Source of the DNA: JBNARI01 sp049718765
Lineage (GTDB): Bacteria; Bacillota; Sulfobacillia; DUMF01
Length of the DNA: 57,394 bases
Assembly (NCBI GenBank): GCA_049718765.1
Contig: JBNARI010000011.1
Location: 1 to 57,394, forward strand
Direction of reading: 5' to 3'
The translations under genes were made by a program, and so were the position numbers. Below are positions 35,056-44,224 of the stretch, piece after piece. Position 1 is the first letter of the stretch; every line of letters begins with the position of its first letter. The notes below the pieces were generated by a model. That model had not been told where the DNA came from. It did not search any database and saw only the letters and a list, made by a program, of their open reading frames with translations.

Positions 35056-36519
35056 GTGGAGGTTGGCGAGCTTGAGGTGCTCCAGAAGGTGCTCGAGCAC
35101 ATTGAAGAGGGAGTACACGTGGTGGACAGCCGGGGACGCACCGTGCTCTACAACAGGGCGGCAGCCCAAATAGACGGCCTGGAAGTGGAGGAAGTCATGG
35201 GCAAACACGTGCTTGAGGTGTTCCCGTCCCTCTCAGAGAGCACCAGCACGTTGCTCCAGGTGATCGCCACGGGCAAGGCCATCCACCAGAGGCAGCAAAG
35301 CTTCATGAACTACAAGGGCAAACAGATTACCACGGTCAACACCACTGTGCCCCTGTGGAAGGCTGGCCGCGTAGTTGGTGCGGTTGAAATCTCCAAGAAC
35401 ATCACGGAGGTCCGGAAGATGTCCGAGAAGATCATGGACCTCCAGGCTGAGCTGTACAGCTATGGGGGCCCCAGGGACAGGCTGTTCGAGTTTAGGGACA
35501 TAGTCACCCAGGACCCGGTGATGCTGGAACTCAAGGAGGTGGCGCGCAAGGCCGCGAGGACCTCGTCCTCAGTGCTGGTGTGGGGGGAAACTGGCACAGG
35601 CAAGGAGCTTTTCGTCCAGGCCATCCACACTGGAAGCGCCAGGAGGAACGGGCCTTTCGTGGCGCAAAACTGCGCCGCCGTGCCAGAAACCTTGCTTGAG
35701 GGGATCCTGTTTGGCACGGTGAGGGGCGCCTTCACTGGGGCCAGCGACAGGCCGGGCCTTTTCGAGCTGGCGGAAAAGGGCACACTGTACCTGGATGAGG
35801 TCAACTCCATGCCCCTGGCGACCCAGGCCAAGCTGCTCAGGGCGGTGCAGGAAAAGAAAGTGCGCAGGCTGGGCTATTCCCACGAGCGGCCGGTAGACGT
35901 GAGGATAGTGGCGTCCACCAATATGGACCCGCGCCAGGCGGTGGAGCAGCGCCTGCTGAGGGAAGATCTGTATTACCGGCTGAACGTGATTTCCATTGCA
36001 ATTCCACCTCTGCGCCAAAGGAAGCAGGACGTTCCCCTTCTCGTGGACCACTTCATCCGCAAGTGGAACGCCAGGCTCGGGTGCTCCTTCGAAGGGGTGA
36101 GCCCAGATGTGCTGGAGCTCTTCATGGAGTACGACTGGCCGGGCAACGTGAGGCAGCTGGAAAACGTCATTGAGGCGGCCATGGGCATAGGGGAAGGCCC
36201 GGTGATAAAGCTCGACCACCTGCCCCACACCCTGGTGCACGCTATCTTCAGTTCCAGGGGCGAGCTAAGGAGGGTGTTCGCTCCGGGAAGACCTCTGACT
36301 GCCAAGGGGCCTGACCAAAATTGGGCAGCTACAGTAGCGGAGGAAAGTGGCCATGGGCTCAGGGACAGGATTCACCGCCTGGAAGAACAGATCGTGCGCA
36401 AGGCCTTCGAGGAGTGCAATTTCAACGTGAGCAAGACCGCGCGCGTTCTTGGCGTACCCAGGCAAACCCTCCAGTACAGGCTGAAGAAGCTTGGGCTTTC
36501 CAGGCCAAAGGCGCCATAA
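35056..36519 (+). CDS. PAS-domain sigma-54 activator of the lysine cluster
   Basis: The enhancer-binding protein of about 487 residues has no receiver domain. An N-terminal PAS domain (about 10-120) probably senses a small molecule or redox state. The AAA+ domain has Walker A GETGTGKE (near 180) and sigma-54 loop GAFTGA (near 223). A Fis/HTH_8 domain closes it (NVSKTARVLGVPRQTLQYRLKKL). The build is that of RocR-type activators of amino acid catabolism. I prefer GTG 35056 with GGGGAGGGG upstream; the frame is open to 34996. It lies 90 bases before a perfect sigma-54 promoter that opens the kdd-kam operon, which makes it the likely activator. Confidence 0.92.
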   Translation: MEVGELEVLQKVLEHIEEGVHVVDSRGRTVLYNRAAAQIDGLEVEEVMGKHVLEVFPSLSESTSTLLQVIATGKAIHQRQQSFMNYKGKQITTVNTTVPLWKAGRVVGAVEISKNITEVRKMSEKIMDLQAELYSYGGPRDRLFEFRDIVTQDPVMLELKEVARKAARTSSSVLVWGETGTGKELFVQAIHTGSARRNGPFVAQNCAAVPETLLEGILFGTVRGAFTGASDRPGLFELAEKGTLYLDEVNSMPLATQAKLLRAVQEKKVRRLGYSHERPVDVRIVASTNMDPRQAVEQRLLREDLYYRLNVISIAIPPLRQRKQDVPLLVDHFIRKWNARLGCSFEGVSPDVLELFMEYDWPGNVRQLENVIEAAMGIGEGPVIKLDHLPHTLVHAIFSSRGELRRVFAPGRPLTAKGPDQNWAATVAEESGHGLRDRIHRLEEQIVRKAFEECNFNVSKTARVLGVPRQTLQYRLKKLGLSRPKAP

Positions 36520-36549
36520 GGCGCGGCGCCCATCAGTGCCCAAAACTCG

Positions 36550-36584
36550 GCAGCTTGGTTGAGGGCAAACCTCCGATAAGCTGC
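36550..36584 (+). promoter_or_regulatory. Inverted repeat upstream of the kdd promoter, candidate enhancer site
   Basis: The arms GCAGCTT (36550-36556) and AAGCTGC (36578-36584) are a perfect 7-bp inverted repeat with an inner GGTT/AACC pair. It lies 21 bases upstream of the -24 element, close for an enhancer site but in the only gap available. It could also be a weak hairpin ending the activator mRNA. Confidence 0.4.
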
Positions 36585-36604
36585 GCCAAGAGGGAGGTGA
36601 TGAG

Positions 36605-36621
36605 TGGCACGACTGTTGCTT
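36605..36621 (+). promoter_or_regulatory. Sigma-54 (-24/-12) promoter of the kdd-kamABCDE operon
   Basis: TGGCACG-ACTG-TTGCTT fits the consensus at every defined position. It shares TGGCACGA at the -24 side and TTGCTT at the -12 side with the promoter at 7032-7048. Transcription would start near 36632, about 60 bases before the kdd ATG. Confidence 0.92.
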
Positions 36622-36691
36622 AGGGAAGCTTCGTGCCTTTATGAGCGGCCGGGGAAATGGGCAAGTGCGGCCCAGTACGGGGGGTTGTGGA

Positions 36692-37768
36692 ATGAGGAGC
36701 GGTTGCAGGTACGGTTCCCACAGAGTGGTCGAGCCCAAGGGGGTGCTGCCTCAGCCAGCGTGGAAACTGGACAACACCCCTCAAGTTTGCGACAACGAGA
36801 TCCTGGTGGACGTGGAAACCCTCAACATAGACGCTGCGAGCTTCACCCAGCTGGAGGGCCAGGCCGAAGAGGAGCTCAGGGCCGCGGGGGCGGAGCCTTC
36901 CCAAGAAGCGGTGTGCCGCCGCATTGGGGAGCTTGTGCTCAAGATAGTGGAAGAGCGCGGCAAGATGCACAACCCCGTTACGGGTTCCGGTGGAGTGCTC
37001 AGGGGCAAGGTGCTGCAAGTTGGCCCTGCCATCGAGGCCAAGGTTGGGGTTCAACCTGGAGACAAGATTTCCACTTTGGTTTCCCTATCCTTGACCCCCC
37101 TCAAGCTTTACAGCGTGAAGGCGGTGCACAGGGAAAAGGACCAGATTGACGTGGAGGGCAGGGCAATCATTTTCGAGAGCGGCATATTCGCCAAGCTGCC
37201 TGACGACATGCCCGAAAGCCTGGCGCTTGCTGTGCTGGACGTGGCGGGTGCTCCAGCCCAAACCGCAAGGCTTGTGAAGCCAGGTGATCTGGTCTTTGTG
37301 ATAGGCGCTGGGGGCAAGTCCGGCCTGCTTTGCCTTTACGAGGCCAAGAAGCGCGCTGGAGTGACGGGCACAGTTGTGGGCATGGCTCACAGTGAGGCCT
37401 CCATGGAGCGGGCCAGGGCCCTGGGGTGCGCTGACGCCCTGTTTGCTGGGGACGCCACAGACGCTTTGGGCACAATGCGCAAGTTCCTGGAGGTCACTGG
37501 CGGCAAGAAGGCGGACGTCGTGATCAACTGCGTTAACATACCCAGAACTGAGATGGCTTCCATCCTTTGCGCCAGGGATGGAGGCACGATTTACTTCTTC
37601 AGCATGGCCACGAGCTTTACGGCGGCCGCACTTGGCGCGGAAGGCGTGGGCGCCGACGTGAGCATGATCATTGGCAACGGCTACGCTCGTGGCCACGCGG
37701 AAATAGCCCTCCACGTGCTGAGGGAATGCCCGAAGCTGCGGCAGATGTTCGAAGAGCTTTTCGCATAG
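36692..37768 (+). CDS. kdd: L-erythro-3,5-diaminohexanoate dehydrogenase
   Basis: The 358-residue NAD-dependent enzyme oxidises 3,5-diaminohexanoate to 5-amino-3-oxohexanoate in lysine fermentation. The N-terminus RSGCRYGSHRVVEPKGVLPQ and the segment DNEILVDVETLNIDAASFTQ are those of the Kdd family. A dinucleotide-binding segment VFVIGAGGKSG lies near residue 208. I start at ATG 36692 (GGGGGG upstream), which gives the family N-terminus; the frame extends further but overlaps the promoter leader. It is first in the operon. The next enzyme of the pathway, Kce, is not in the window. Confidence 0.93.
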   Translation: MRSGCRYGSHRVVEPKGVLPQPAWKLDNTPQVCDNEILVDVETLNIDAASFTQLEGQAEEELRAAGAEPSQEAVCRRIGELVLKIVEERGKMHNPVTGSGGVLRGKVLQVGPAIEAKVGVQPGDKISTLVSLSLTPLKLYSVKAVHREKDQIDVEGRAIIFESGIFAKLPDDMPESLALAVLDVAGAPAQTARLVKPGDLVFVIGAGGKSGLLCLYEAKKRAGVTGTVVGMAHSEASMERARALGCADALFAGDATDALGTMRKFLEVTGGKKADVVINCVNIPRTEMASILCARDGGTIYFFSMATSFTAAALGAEGVGADVSMIIGNGYARGHAEIALHVLRECPKLRQMFEELFA

Positions 37769-37826
37769 GGCTTTGGCTTTCCTCGGCCGTGGGGAGCAAC
37801 ACAACAAGATGTACGGAGGTCAGAAC

Positions 37827-39110
37827 ATGGGGCAAGCAATTCGACCCTGGCGGCAGGTGCCGCTTTGGGCTGACGTTAAGGAAGAAGAGTGGAACGACTG
37901 GCGGTGGCAGGTGGCCCACAGGATCACCAGCCTCGAGCAACTCAAGCAGGTGGTGCCTCTGTCCCCGGAGGAAGAAGAGGGCATTCGCAACACCCTCAAG
38001 ACCTTGAGGATGGCGATCACGCCCTATTACACCTCCTTGATAGACCCAGATGACCCTGACGACCCTGTGAGGAAGCAGGCTGTGCCGTCGGCGCGGGAGC
38101 TTCACAGGTCACCCGCGGACATGGTGGACCCGCTCCACGAGGACGTAGACTCGCCTGTGCCCGGCCTCACCCACAGGTACCCAGACAGGGTGCTGCTCCT
38201 GCTCACGGACCAGTGCTCCATGTACTGCAGGCACTGCACCCGCAGGAGGCTGGTTGGGGTGAGAGACGAAGCCGCACCAGTGGAGAGGGTTCGGGCGGGC
38301 ATAGAGTACATAAGGCGCACGCCCCAGGTGAGGGACGTGCTGCTTTCGGGAGGGGACCCTCTGCTTTTGCCCGACGAGGCGCTCGAGTGGGTGATCAGGG
38401 AGCTCAGGCAAATCCCTCACGTGGAGATAGTGCGCATTGGCACCAGGGCTCCGGTGGTGCTTCCCCAAAGGATAACGCCTGAGCTTTGCAACATGCTCAG
38501 GAAGTACCACCCCATTTGGCTGAACACCCAGTTCAACCACCCCAAGGAGGTCACACCCGAGGCTGCTCGGGCGTGCAACATGCTGGCGGACGCGGGGATC
38601 CCCCTGGGCAACCAGTCGGTGTTGCTGAGAGGGATAAACGACTGTGGCTTCGTAATGCGCAAGCTCGTGCACGAGCTGGTCAAGATCAGGGTGCGACCCT
38701 ACTACATTTACCAGTGCGACTTAAGCTGGGGCTTGGAGCATTTCAGGACCAGGGTTGCCAAGGGCATAGAGATCATTGAGATGCTCCGGGGTCACACTTC
38801 CGGCTTTGCGGTACCTACCTTCGTGGTGGACGCGCCGGGCGGGGGCGGCAAGATACCCGTGGGGCCCCAGTACCTGATATCCCAGTCGGACAACAAGGTT
38901 GTGCTTCGCAACTATGAGGGGGTAATTTGCACCTACCAGGAGCCAGACTGTGCTCCAAGCAAGTGCCCACCCGGCTGCAAGCTGTGCAAGGAGCAGCCAG
39001 AGGGCTCCCACAGGGTGGGGCTGGAGAAGCTCTTTGCGGGAGAGCAGGTGAGCCTGGAGCCAGCGGGCCTTGAGAGGGCGCAGCGAAGAGCGAGGAGTGA
39101 GCCCAGGTGA
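37827..39110 (+). CDS. kamA: Lysine 2,3-aminomutase
   Basis: The 427-residue radical SAM and PLP enzyme converts L-lysine to L-beta-lysine, the first step of the pathway. The iron-sulfur motif is CSMYCRHC (near residue 133). The following SGGDPLLLPDEAL segment and the zinc-binding C-terminal cysteines (CAPSKCPPGCKLC) are as in the clostridial enzyme. ATG 37827 has GGAGGT 6 bases upstream and gives the usual length near 420. The stop overlaps kamB (GTGA). Confidence 0.95.
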   Translation: MGQAIRPWRQVPLWADVKEEEWNDWRWQVAHRITSLEQLKQVVPLSPEEEEGIRNTLKTLRMAITPYYTSLIDPDDPDDPVRKQAVPSARELHRSPADMVDPLHEDVDSPVPGLTHRYPDRVLLLLTDQCSMYCRHCTRRRLVGVRDEAAPVERVRAGIEYIRRTPQVRDVLLSGGDPLLLPDEALEWVIRELRQIPHVEIVRIGTRAPVVLPQRITPELCNMLRKYHPIWLNTQFNHPKEVTPEAARACNMLADAGIPLGNQSVLLRGINDCGFVMRKLVHELVKIRVRPYYIYQCDLSWGLEHFRTRVAKGIEIIEMLRGHTSGFAVPTFVVDAPGGGGKIPVGPQYLISQSDNKVVLRNYEGVICTYQEPDCAPSKCPPGCKLCKEQPEGSHRVGLEKLFAGEQVSLEPAGLERAQRRARSEPR

Positions 39111-40150
39111 GCCTCCTGGACTACGTGTTGGGGGCTAAGGCTGGCAGCGTGTCAGTGGTTGGCACTGCAAAGAACGTGGGCAAGACGGTGACCCTAAACC
39201 AGCTCATCAACGAGGCCACCGAGCGGGGCATTGGGATTGGGGTTACCTCCACGGGGCGCGAGGGGGAGAAGACGGACACCCTCACCTCGGAAGAGAAGCC
39301 GCCCATTTACGTGCCTGCCGGGGCGCTCCTTGCCACTGCCGAGGCCGCCTTGAGGGAAAGCGAGGTGTACGCGGAGATCCTGGAGGTGATGCCGTACACC
39401 ACTCTCATGGGGGACGTGGTGCTGGGAAGGGTGCGTGAGGGCGGAGAGGTGCTGGTGGTTGGTCCCGAGACCACCACCGAGCTCCGGGAGACGGTGGCGG
39501 CCATGCACAGGCATGGCGCCCAGCTGGTGCTGGTGGACGGTTCCATTGACAGGGTGGCGGCCGCCGCGCCCACGGTGACTGACGTTACTGTGCTCTGCAC
39601 GGGCGCGGCTGCAGCGCTGGACCTCGAGGGGGTGCTGGAGAAGACCAGGCTGGTGGTGGAGCTTTTCAGGCTTGGCCCCCCGGGGGACGTGAAGCTGTGG
39701 CAGGTTGCAAGGCGGATCGTGGGGGAACGGGCGGTGGCGGTGGTGTCCAGGGGCTATGAGGTGCAGAACTTGAAGATGAAGACGGCGCTGGAGAGCACTG
39801 GGGCCATTGCAGCCGCAGTGAAGGGGGATTCCCTTGCTGTGGTGTTTGGGGGTGCCCTCACCGACGGCCTGCTCGAGGCCATGGCGGACCTCCCGCCCGA
39901 GGTGAAGGTGGAGGTTGTTGCGGCGGACCCCACGCGCATTCTGGTGGGGCCGGATGCCTGGTACAGATTCAAGCGCTCTGGCAGGCGCCTTAGCGTGGTG
40001 AACCCGGTGAGGCTGGTGGCAGTGAGCGCCAACCCGGTGGGCCTGGGCGGGGCCGCGTTCGACCCAGGTGACTTCCTGGAGAAGGTGGCGAAGGTGGTGC
40101 GGCCCCTGCCTGTGGTTGACGTCGTGCTGGGCAGGGAAGCAAGGGGCTGA
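39107..40150 (+). CDS. kamB: KamB, P-loop protein of the lysine aminomutase cluster
   Basis: The 347-residue protein has an N-terminal nucleotide-binding loop GTAKNVGKTVTL (near residue 22). It is the conserved neighbour of lysine 5,6-aminomutase genes called KamB, of unproven function. With KamC it has been suggested to reactivate the B12-dependent mutase, but I know of no direct proof. The GTG start overlaps the kamA stop codon. The sequence is rich in Val, Ala and Gly with no membrane segment. Confidence 0.82.
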   Translation: MSLLDYVLGAKAGSVSVVGTAKNVGKTVTLNQLINEATERGIGIGVTSTGREGEKTDTLTSEEKPPIYVPAGALLATAEAALRESEVYAEILEVMPYTTLMGDVVLGRVREGGEVLVVGPETTTELRETVAAMHRHGAQLVLVDGSIDRVAAAAPTVTDVTVLCTGAAAALDLEGVLEKTRLVVELFRLGPPGDVKLWQVARRIVGERAVAVVSRGYEVQNLKMKTALESTGAIAAAVKGDSLAVVFGGALTDGLLEAMADLPPEVKVEVVAADPTRILVGPDAWYRFKRSGRRLSVVNPVRLVAVSANPVGLGGAAFDPGDFLEKVAKVVRPLPVVDVVLGREARG

Positions 40151-40175
40151 GGGCTTTCTGGCAAAGGGGTAGGGG

Positions 40176-41933
40176 GTGGCTTGGTTGGAGGCTGGGGCTG
40201 CAACGAGGCGCGGGTTCATGGACGAGCAAAGCGCTAACATAGTGGGCTTCAAGTGGGTGTGGCAGCAGCTTACCCCCGTGACCCCTTACGGCAGGGAACT
40301 CAAGAACCAGACCGAGCCCTACCTCCCCGGGGAAGAGGAAGCCTTGAGGCGTGAGCTGGACACGGTTGAAGCGGCGGTGTGGGGGTGGCAGGCAACGCCT
40401 GCCTCGTTTCGGGGGATCCTTGGCCTGCTGGCCCAGGTGAAGGACTTGCGGGGGTCCCTGGTGAAGGCCCAGGCTGGCGGTGTGCTTGACACAGTTGAAC
40501 TGTACGAGATAAAGCGGTTCGTGCTGCTGGTGCGGGAGATAATCGTGGCCCTGGCCAAGTCTGGCTGGCAGTATCCCCCTGAGCTTCAGCCGGTGCCCCT
40601 GGGGGAGCTGGAAAAGGCGCTGGACCCTTCTGGCAAAGGGGAGCGGAGCTTTTACATTGACGAGAGCCATTCCAGGGCGCTTGCCAGGATAAGGCTCAAG
40701 CGCCGGGAGGGAGAGAAGGCTTACCGAGAGGAGCGCACCAGGCTGTATGAGGAAGTGAAGGCGGCGGTTGGGCTGGCACCCAACTACCGGGGGGAGCTCA
40801 CGGTGAGCAAGGCTGACTCTGCGGCGCTGGAGGCAGCAAGGCGCCACCCCCAGGTTGGATACGTGAGGGAAACCGAGAAGCACGTGTACTTTCAGGTAAA
40901 ACCCACTCCCAGGATGATGGAGATTGAGGGGGAGCTTGAACAGATTAAGCAGAGGGAGTACCGGGAGGAGGCGCGGGTGCGCGCGGGGCTCTCCAGGGTG
41001 GTGGCCAGGTGCAGCGGGACGCTCACGGAAAACATGGGGCGGATCGGGGCGCTTGACTTGCTCATCGCCAAGGCTGAGCTTGCAAGGAGGCTGCGCTGCA
41101 CCAAGCCTGAGGTGCTGCCAGGGAATGAGGCTGGGCCCGGTATGGTGCTGGTGGGAGCCAGGCACCCGGTGGTTGAAGAGGCGCTTTCAAAGAGAGGCAG
41201 GAGCTTCACCCCGGTGACCATCGAGCTTGATGAAGGGGCTACGGTGATGACTGGCCCCAACATGGGCGGCAAGTCAGTCACCCTCAAGACCATTGGGCTT
41301 TGCACTGCAATGGCCCAGTACGGTCTCATGGTGCCGGCGCTCAGGTTCGCGTTCAAGCTAAGGGGCTTTGTGTTTTTCTCACAGCTGGATGAGGGTGCTT
41401 CAGTTGGGCTGTCCTCCTTTGGGGCGGAAGTGACTCACCTGAACAGGGCTTTGGCCAGACGTTCCGAACGGGGGCTGCTGCTCCTTGACGAGCTCACCCG
41501 GGGCACCAATCCCAGCGAGGGGTTTGCTATTTCTGCGGCAGTGCTGCAGGTGCTAAGGGACACTGGCTGCATAACCGTGTTTGCGTCCCACTACGATGGC
41601 CTTGCCCAGGCTGGTGGGGCTGCCCACTGGCAGGTGAAGGGTTTGAGCCGGGAGGACATCGCAGCGCTCAACCAATGCCCCGAGCGCGGGGTTGAGTGGC
41701 TACAGGAACACATGGACTACAGGCTAGAGCGAGTGGAAGAGGGACGGGAGACCCCGAAGGACGCCATTGCGGTTGCCAGGGCGCTGGGACTGGACCACGG
41801 GGTGCTGGAGCTGGCTGAGGCGATCCTGGCCCGCCGAGGCGGGGTCAATGGGGGGATGGTTCGTGGCGGTCTTGAGCTTGGACCAATCGCTGGTGGAGAG
41901 GGCGAGAGAAGCTGCGCAGCGCATTGTGGATGA
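40176..41933 (+). CDS. kamC: KamC, MutS-like ATPase of the lysine aminomutase cluster
   Basis: The 585-residue protein has a C-terminal MutS-type ABC ATPase domain: Walker A GPNMGGKSVTL (near 367) and Walker B LLLLDELTRGTNPSEG (near 430). It lacks the MutS mismatch-recognition domain. A helical core with charged segments (about 160-260) resembles the MutS lever and clamp. It is the cluster's conserved KamC partner, not a DNA repair protein by context. The start is GTG 40176 (AAAGGGG upstream), or ATG 40218. The end overlaps kamD by 71 bases. Confidence 0.85.
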   Translation: MAWLEAGAATRRGFMDEQSANIVGFKWVWQQLTPVTPYGRELKNQTEPYLPGEEEALRRELDTVEAAVWGWQATPASFRGILGLLAQVKDLRGSLVKAQAGGVLDTVELYEIKRFVLLVREIIVALAKSGWQYPPELQPVPLGELEKALDPSGKGERSFYIDESHSRALARIRLKRREGEKAYREERTRLYEEVKAAVGLAPNYRGELTVSKADSAALEAARRHPQVGYVRETEKHVYFQVKPTPRMMEIEGELEQIKQREYREEARVRAGLSRVVARCSGTLTENMGRIGALDLLIAKAELARRLRCTKPEVLPGNEAGPGMVLVGARHPVVEEALSKRGRSFTPVTIELDEGATVMTGPNMGGKSVTLKTIGLCTAMAQYGLMVPALRFAFKLRGFVFFSQLDEGASVGLSSFGAEVTHLNRALARRSERGLLLLDELTRGTNPSEGFAISAAVLQVLRDTGCITVFASHYDGLAQAGGAAHWQVKGLSREDIAALNQCPERGVEWLQEHMDYRLERVEEGRETPKDAIAVARALGLDHGVLELAEAILARRGGVNGGMVRGGLELGPIAGGEGERSCAAHCG

Positions 41934-43413
41934 GGTGCGGCCCCATATCGAGGCGCACACTACCACGTCCATAGAGCGCACTGTATGCCGGCTTTTCGGG
42001 GTGGACGGCGTAGACGACGAGGGGGTGCCGTTGCCCAACGTGCTTGTGGACCATTTGCACAGGGCTGGGGTCTTGGGAAAGGGCGCCGCGTTTTGGGTTG
42101 GAGGGGCTGTGGCGAGGTTCGGGCTCACCCCGCAGGAGGTTGCCCAGGAAGTGGCCCGGGGCAAGCTGGACCTGGTGCGCGAGGGAGCGGGCGATGAGGC
42201 CAGCGCCAGGGAGTGCGCTTTTGAGTTGGCACGGGCCGCCTGCAACAGGATCAGGCAGCGCCGATTAGAACGCGAGGAGATGATCAGGCGCCTTGGCACG
42301 GGGCAGCAGCCCTGGATTTACGTGATTGCGGCCACAGGGAACATCTACGAGGACGTGGTGCAGGCCAAGGCGGCCGCGGAGGCGGGAGCTGACGTGGTCG
42401 CCGTGATAAGGTCCACCGCTCAGAGCCTCCTGGACTACGTGCCGTACGGCGCCACGACCGAGGGCTACGGGGGCACCTACGCCACCCAGGAGAACTTCCG
42501 CATCATGAGGCAGGCCCTGGACGAAGTGAGCGAGCGGCTGGGCCGGTACGTTATGCAGACCAATTACTGCTCGGGGCTGTGCATGCCCGAGATTGCCGCA
42601 ATGGGTGCCTTAGAGAGGCTGGACATGATGCTCAACGACGCCATGTACGGGATCCTGTTCCGGGACATAAACCCCCAGCGCACTTTGGTTGACCAGTGGT
42701 TTTCCAGGATGATCAACGGGTTTGCGGGGATCATCATCAACACTGGGGAGGACAACTACCTCACCACGGACGACGCGTACGAGGCGGCCCACACGGTGAT
42801 CGCTTCCCAGTTCATCAACGAGAGGTTCGCGCTGGAGTCTGGCATACCTGAGGAGCAAATTGGTCTGGGCCACGCCTTCCAGATGGACCCGTGGCTCAAG
42901 GACGGGCTACTCTACGAGATTGCCCAGGCGCAACTTGTGCGCCAGCTCTTTCCCAGGTCGCCAGTGAAGTTCATGCCCCCAACCAAGCACAAGGGCGGGG
43001 ACATTTTCCACGCCCACGTGATGGACGCCATGTTTAACCTTGTGTCAGTGCTAACGGGGCAGTCCATCCACCTTGTGGGGATGCTCACCGAAGCGATCCA
43101 CACGCCTTATCTCCACGACAGGTACCTGTCTATCGCCAACGCCAGGTACGTCATGAACAACGCCAGGCACCTTGGCGAAGAGATAAGCTTCAGGGCAAAT
43201 GGCGCCATACAACGGCGCGCCTCAGAGGTGCTGCGCAAGGCTGTGGAGATGTTGAAGCAAATCGAGGAGCTGGGGCTTTTTGGCGCGCTGGAGCGGGGCA
43301 TGTTCGCCAGGGTGAAACGTCCCAGGGATGGGGGCAAGGGGCTTGATGGAGTGATTGCCAAGGCTCCAGATTACTTCAACCCGTTCCCCGAGCTTATGCT
43401 GGGGCGGGGCTGA
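41863..43413 (+). CDS. kamD: Lysine 5,6-aminomutase alpha subunit
   Basis: The 516-residue subunit forms, with KamE, the adenosylcobalamin- and PLP-dependent enzyme that moves the terminal amino group of beta-lysine (or D-lysine) to give 3,5-diaminohexanoate. The TIM-barrel sequence has family blocks ERTVCRLFGVDGVDDEGVPL and YGGTYATQENFRIMRQAL. From GTG 41863, which has GGGGGG 7 bases upstream, the protein is exactly as long as known alpha subunits. The longer frame that begins in kamC is not needed. It overlaps the end of kamC. Confidence 0.94.
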   Translation: MAVLSLDQSLVERAREAAQRIVDEVRPHIEAHTTTSIERTVCRLFGVDGVDDEGVPLPNVLVDHLHRAGVLGKGAAFWVGGAVARFGLTPQEVAQEVARGKLDLVREGAGDEASARECAFELARAACNRIRQRRLEREEMIRRLGTGQQPWIYVIAATGNIYEDVVQAKAAAEAGADVVAVIRSTAQSLLDYVPYGATTEGYGGTYATQENFRIMRQALDEVSERLGRYVMQTNYCSGLCMPEIAAMGALERLDMMLNDAMYGILFRDINPQRTLVDQWFSRMINGFAGIIINTGEDNYLTTDDAYEAAHTVIASQFINERFALESGIPEEQIGLGHAFQMDPWLKDGLLYEIAQAQLVRQLFPRSPVKFMPPTKHKGGDIFHAHVMDAMFNLVSVLTGQSIHLVGMLTEAIHTPYLHDRYLSIANARYVMNNARHLGEEISFRANGAIQRRASEVLRKAVEMLKQIEELGLFGALERGMFARVKRPRDGGKGLDGVIAKAPDYFNPFPELMLGRG

Positions 43414-43438
43414 GGCGGCGCGAGTGGGGGGATTGGCC

Positions 43439-44179
43439 ATGGTGGTGCGTCCTTACGGAGACACGATGAACGATGGCGCGGTGCAGGTGTCCTTCACGTT
43501 GCCTATCAAGGAGGGGGAGGAAGCCAGGGAAGCTGCCAGGCAGCTCATGAGGAAGATGGGTCTGGAGAACCCACAGGTAGTGCACATGAAGGGCATTGCC
43601 GCGGACTTCACCTTCTTCGTGGGTTATGGGTCCCTGGTGCATTCGGTGGACCTGGAGAAGATCCAGGTGCCCTCAGTTTCTGTGAAGAAGATGAGCTTCG
43701 ATGAAATAAACGAGTTCGTGCGGCGGGAAATCGGGCGGAAAGTGGTTATAGTGGGCGCGGCCACGGGCAGCGACGCCCACACCGTGGGGCTTGACGCAAT
43801 AATGAACCCCAAGGGCTTCCATGGGGACTACGGCCTTGAGCGCTATCCCGAGTTCGTGTGCTACAATATGGGCAGCCAGGTGCCCAACGAGGCTCTGGTG
43901 GCCAAAGCCATAGGGGTTCAGGCAGAAGCAATACTTGTGTCACAGGTGGTCACACAGAAGAACGTTCACATCCCCAACTTGACCAGGCTCGTGGAGCTGC
44001 TTGAAGCGGAGGGCTACCGGGACAGGGTGGTGCTGATTTGCGGTGGACCCCGCATACAGCACGAGCTTGCCATTGAGCTAGGTTACGACGCTGGGTTTGG
44101 GCCAGGCACGGTGCCGTCGGAGGTGGCATCGTTCATCGTGCAGACCCTGGCAAAGAAGCTTCGCCGCGGGGCTGCTTAG
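43439..44179 (+). CDS. kamE: Lysine 5,6-aminomutase beta subunit (B12- and PLP-binding)
   Basis: The 246-residue subunit has a Rossmann cobalamin domain with the base-off motif DAHTVG (near residue 113). The lysine that holds PLP in the family is in MNPKGFHGDYGLERY. A second nucleotide-loop-binding region lies at ICGGPRIQHELAIELGYDAGFGPGT near the C-terminus. ATG 43439 has GGGGGA upstream. It is the last gene of the operon, and no clear terminator follows. A diverged copy of its last 40 codons lies 600 bases downstream. Confidence 0.94.
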   Translation: MVVRPYGDTMNDGAVQVSFTLPIKEGEEAREAARQLMRKMGLENPQVVHMKGIAADFTFFVGYGSLVHSVDLEKIQVPSVSVKKMSFDEINEFVRREIGRKVVIVGAATGSDAHTVGLDAIMNPKGFHGDYGLERYPEFVCYNMGSQVPNEALVAKAIGVQAEAILVSQVVTQKNVHIPNLTRLVELLEAEGYRDRVVLICGGPRIQHELAIELGYDAGFGPGTVPSEVASFIVQTLAKKLRRGAA

Positions 44180-44224
44180 CTGGGCCACATTACTGACTGA
44201 ATGTGAGATCTTTGGTTACATGTC

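Noticed and set aside
40176..41933. DNA mismatch repair role for the MutS-like gene
   Set aside because: It lacks the mismatch-binding domain and is embedded in the aminomutase operon with overlap to kamD.
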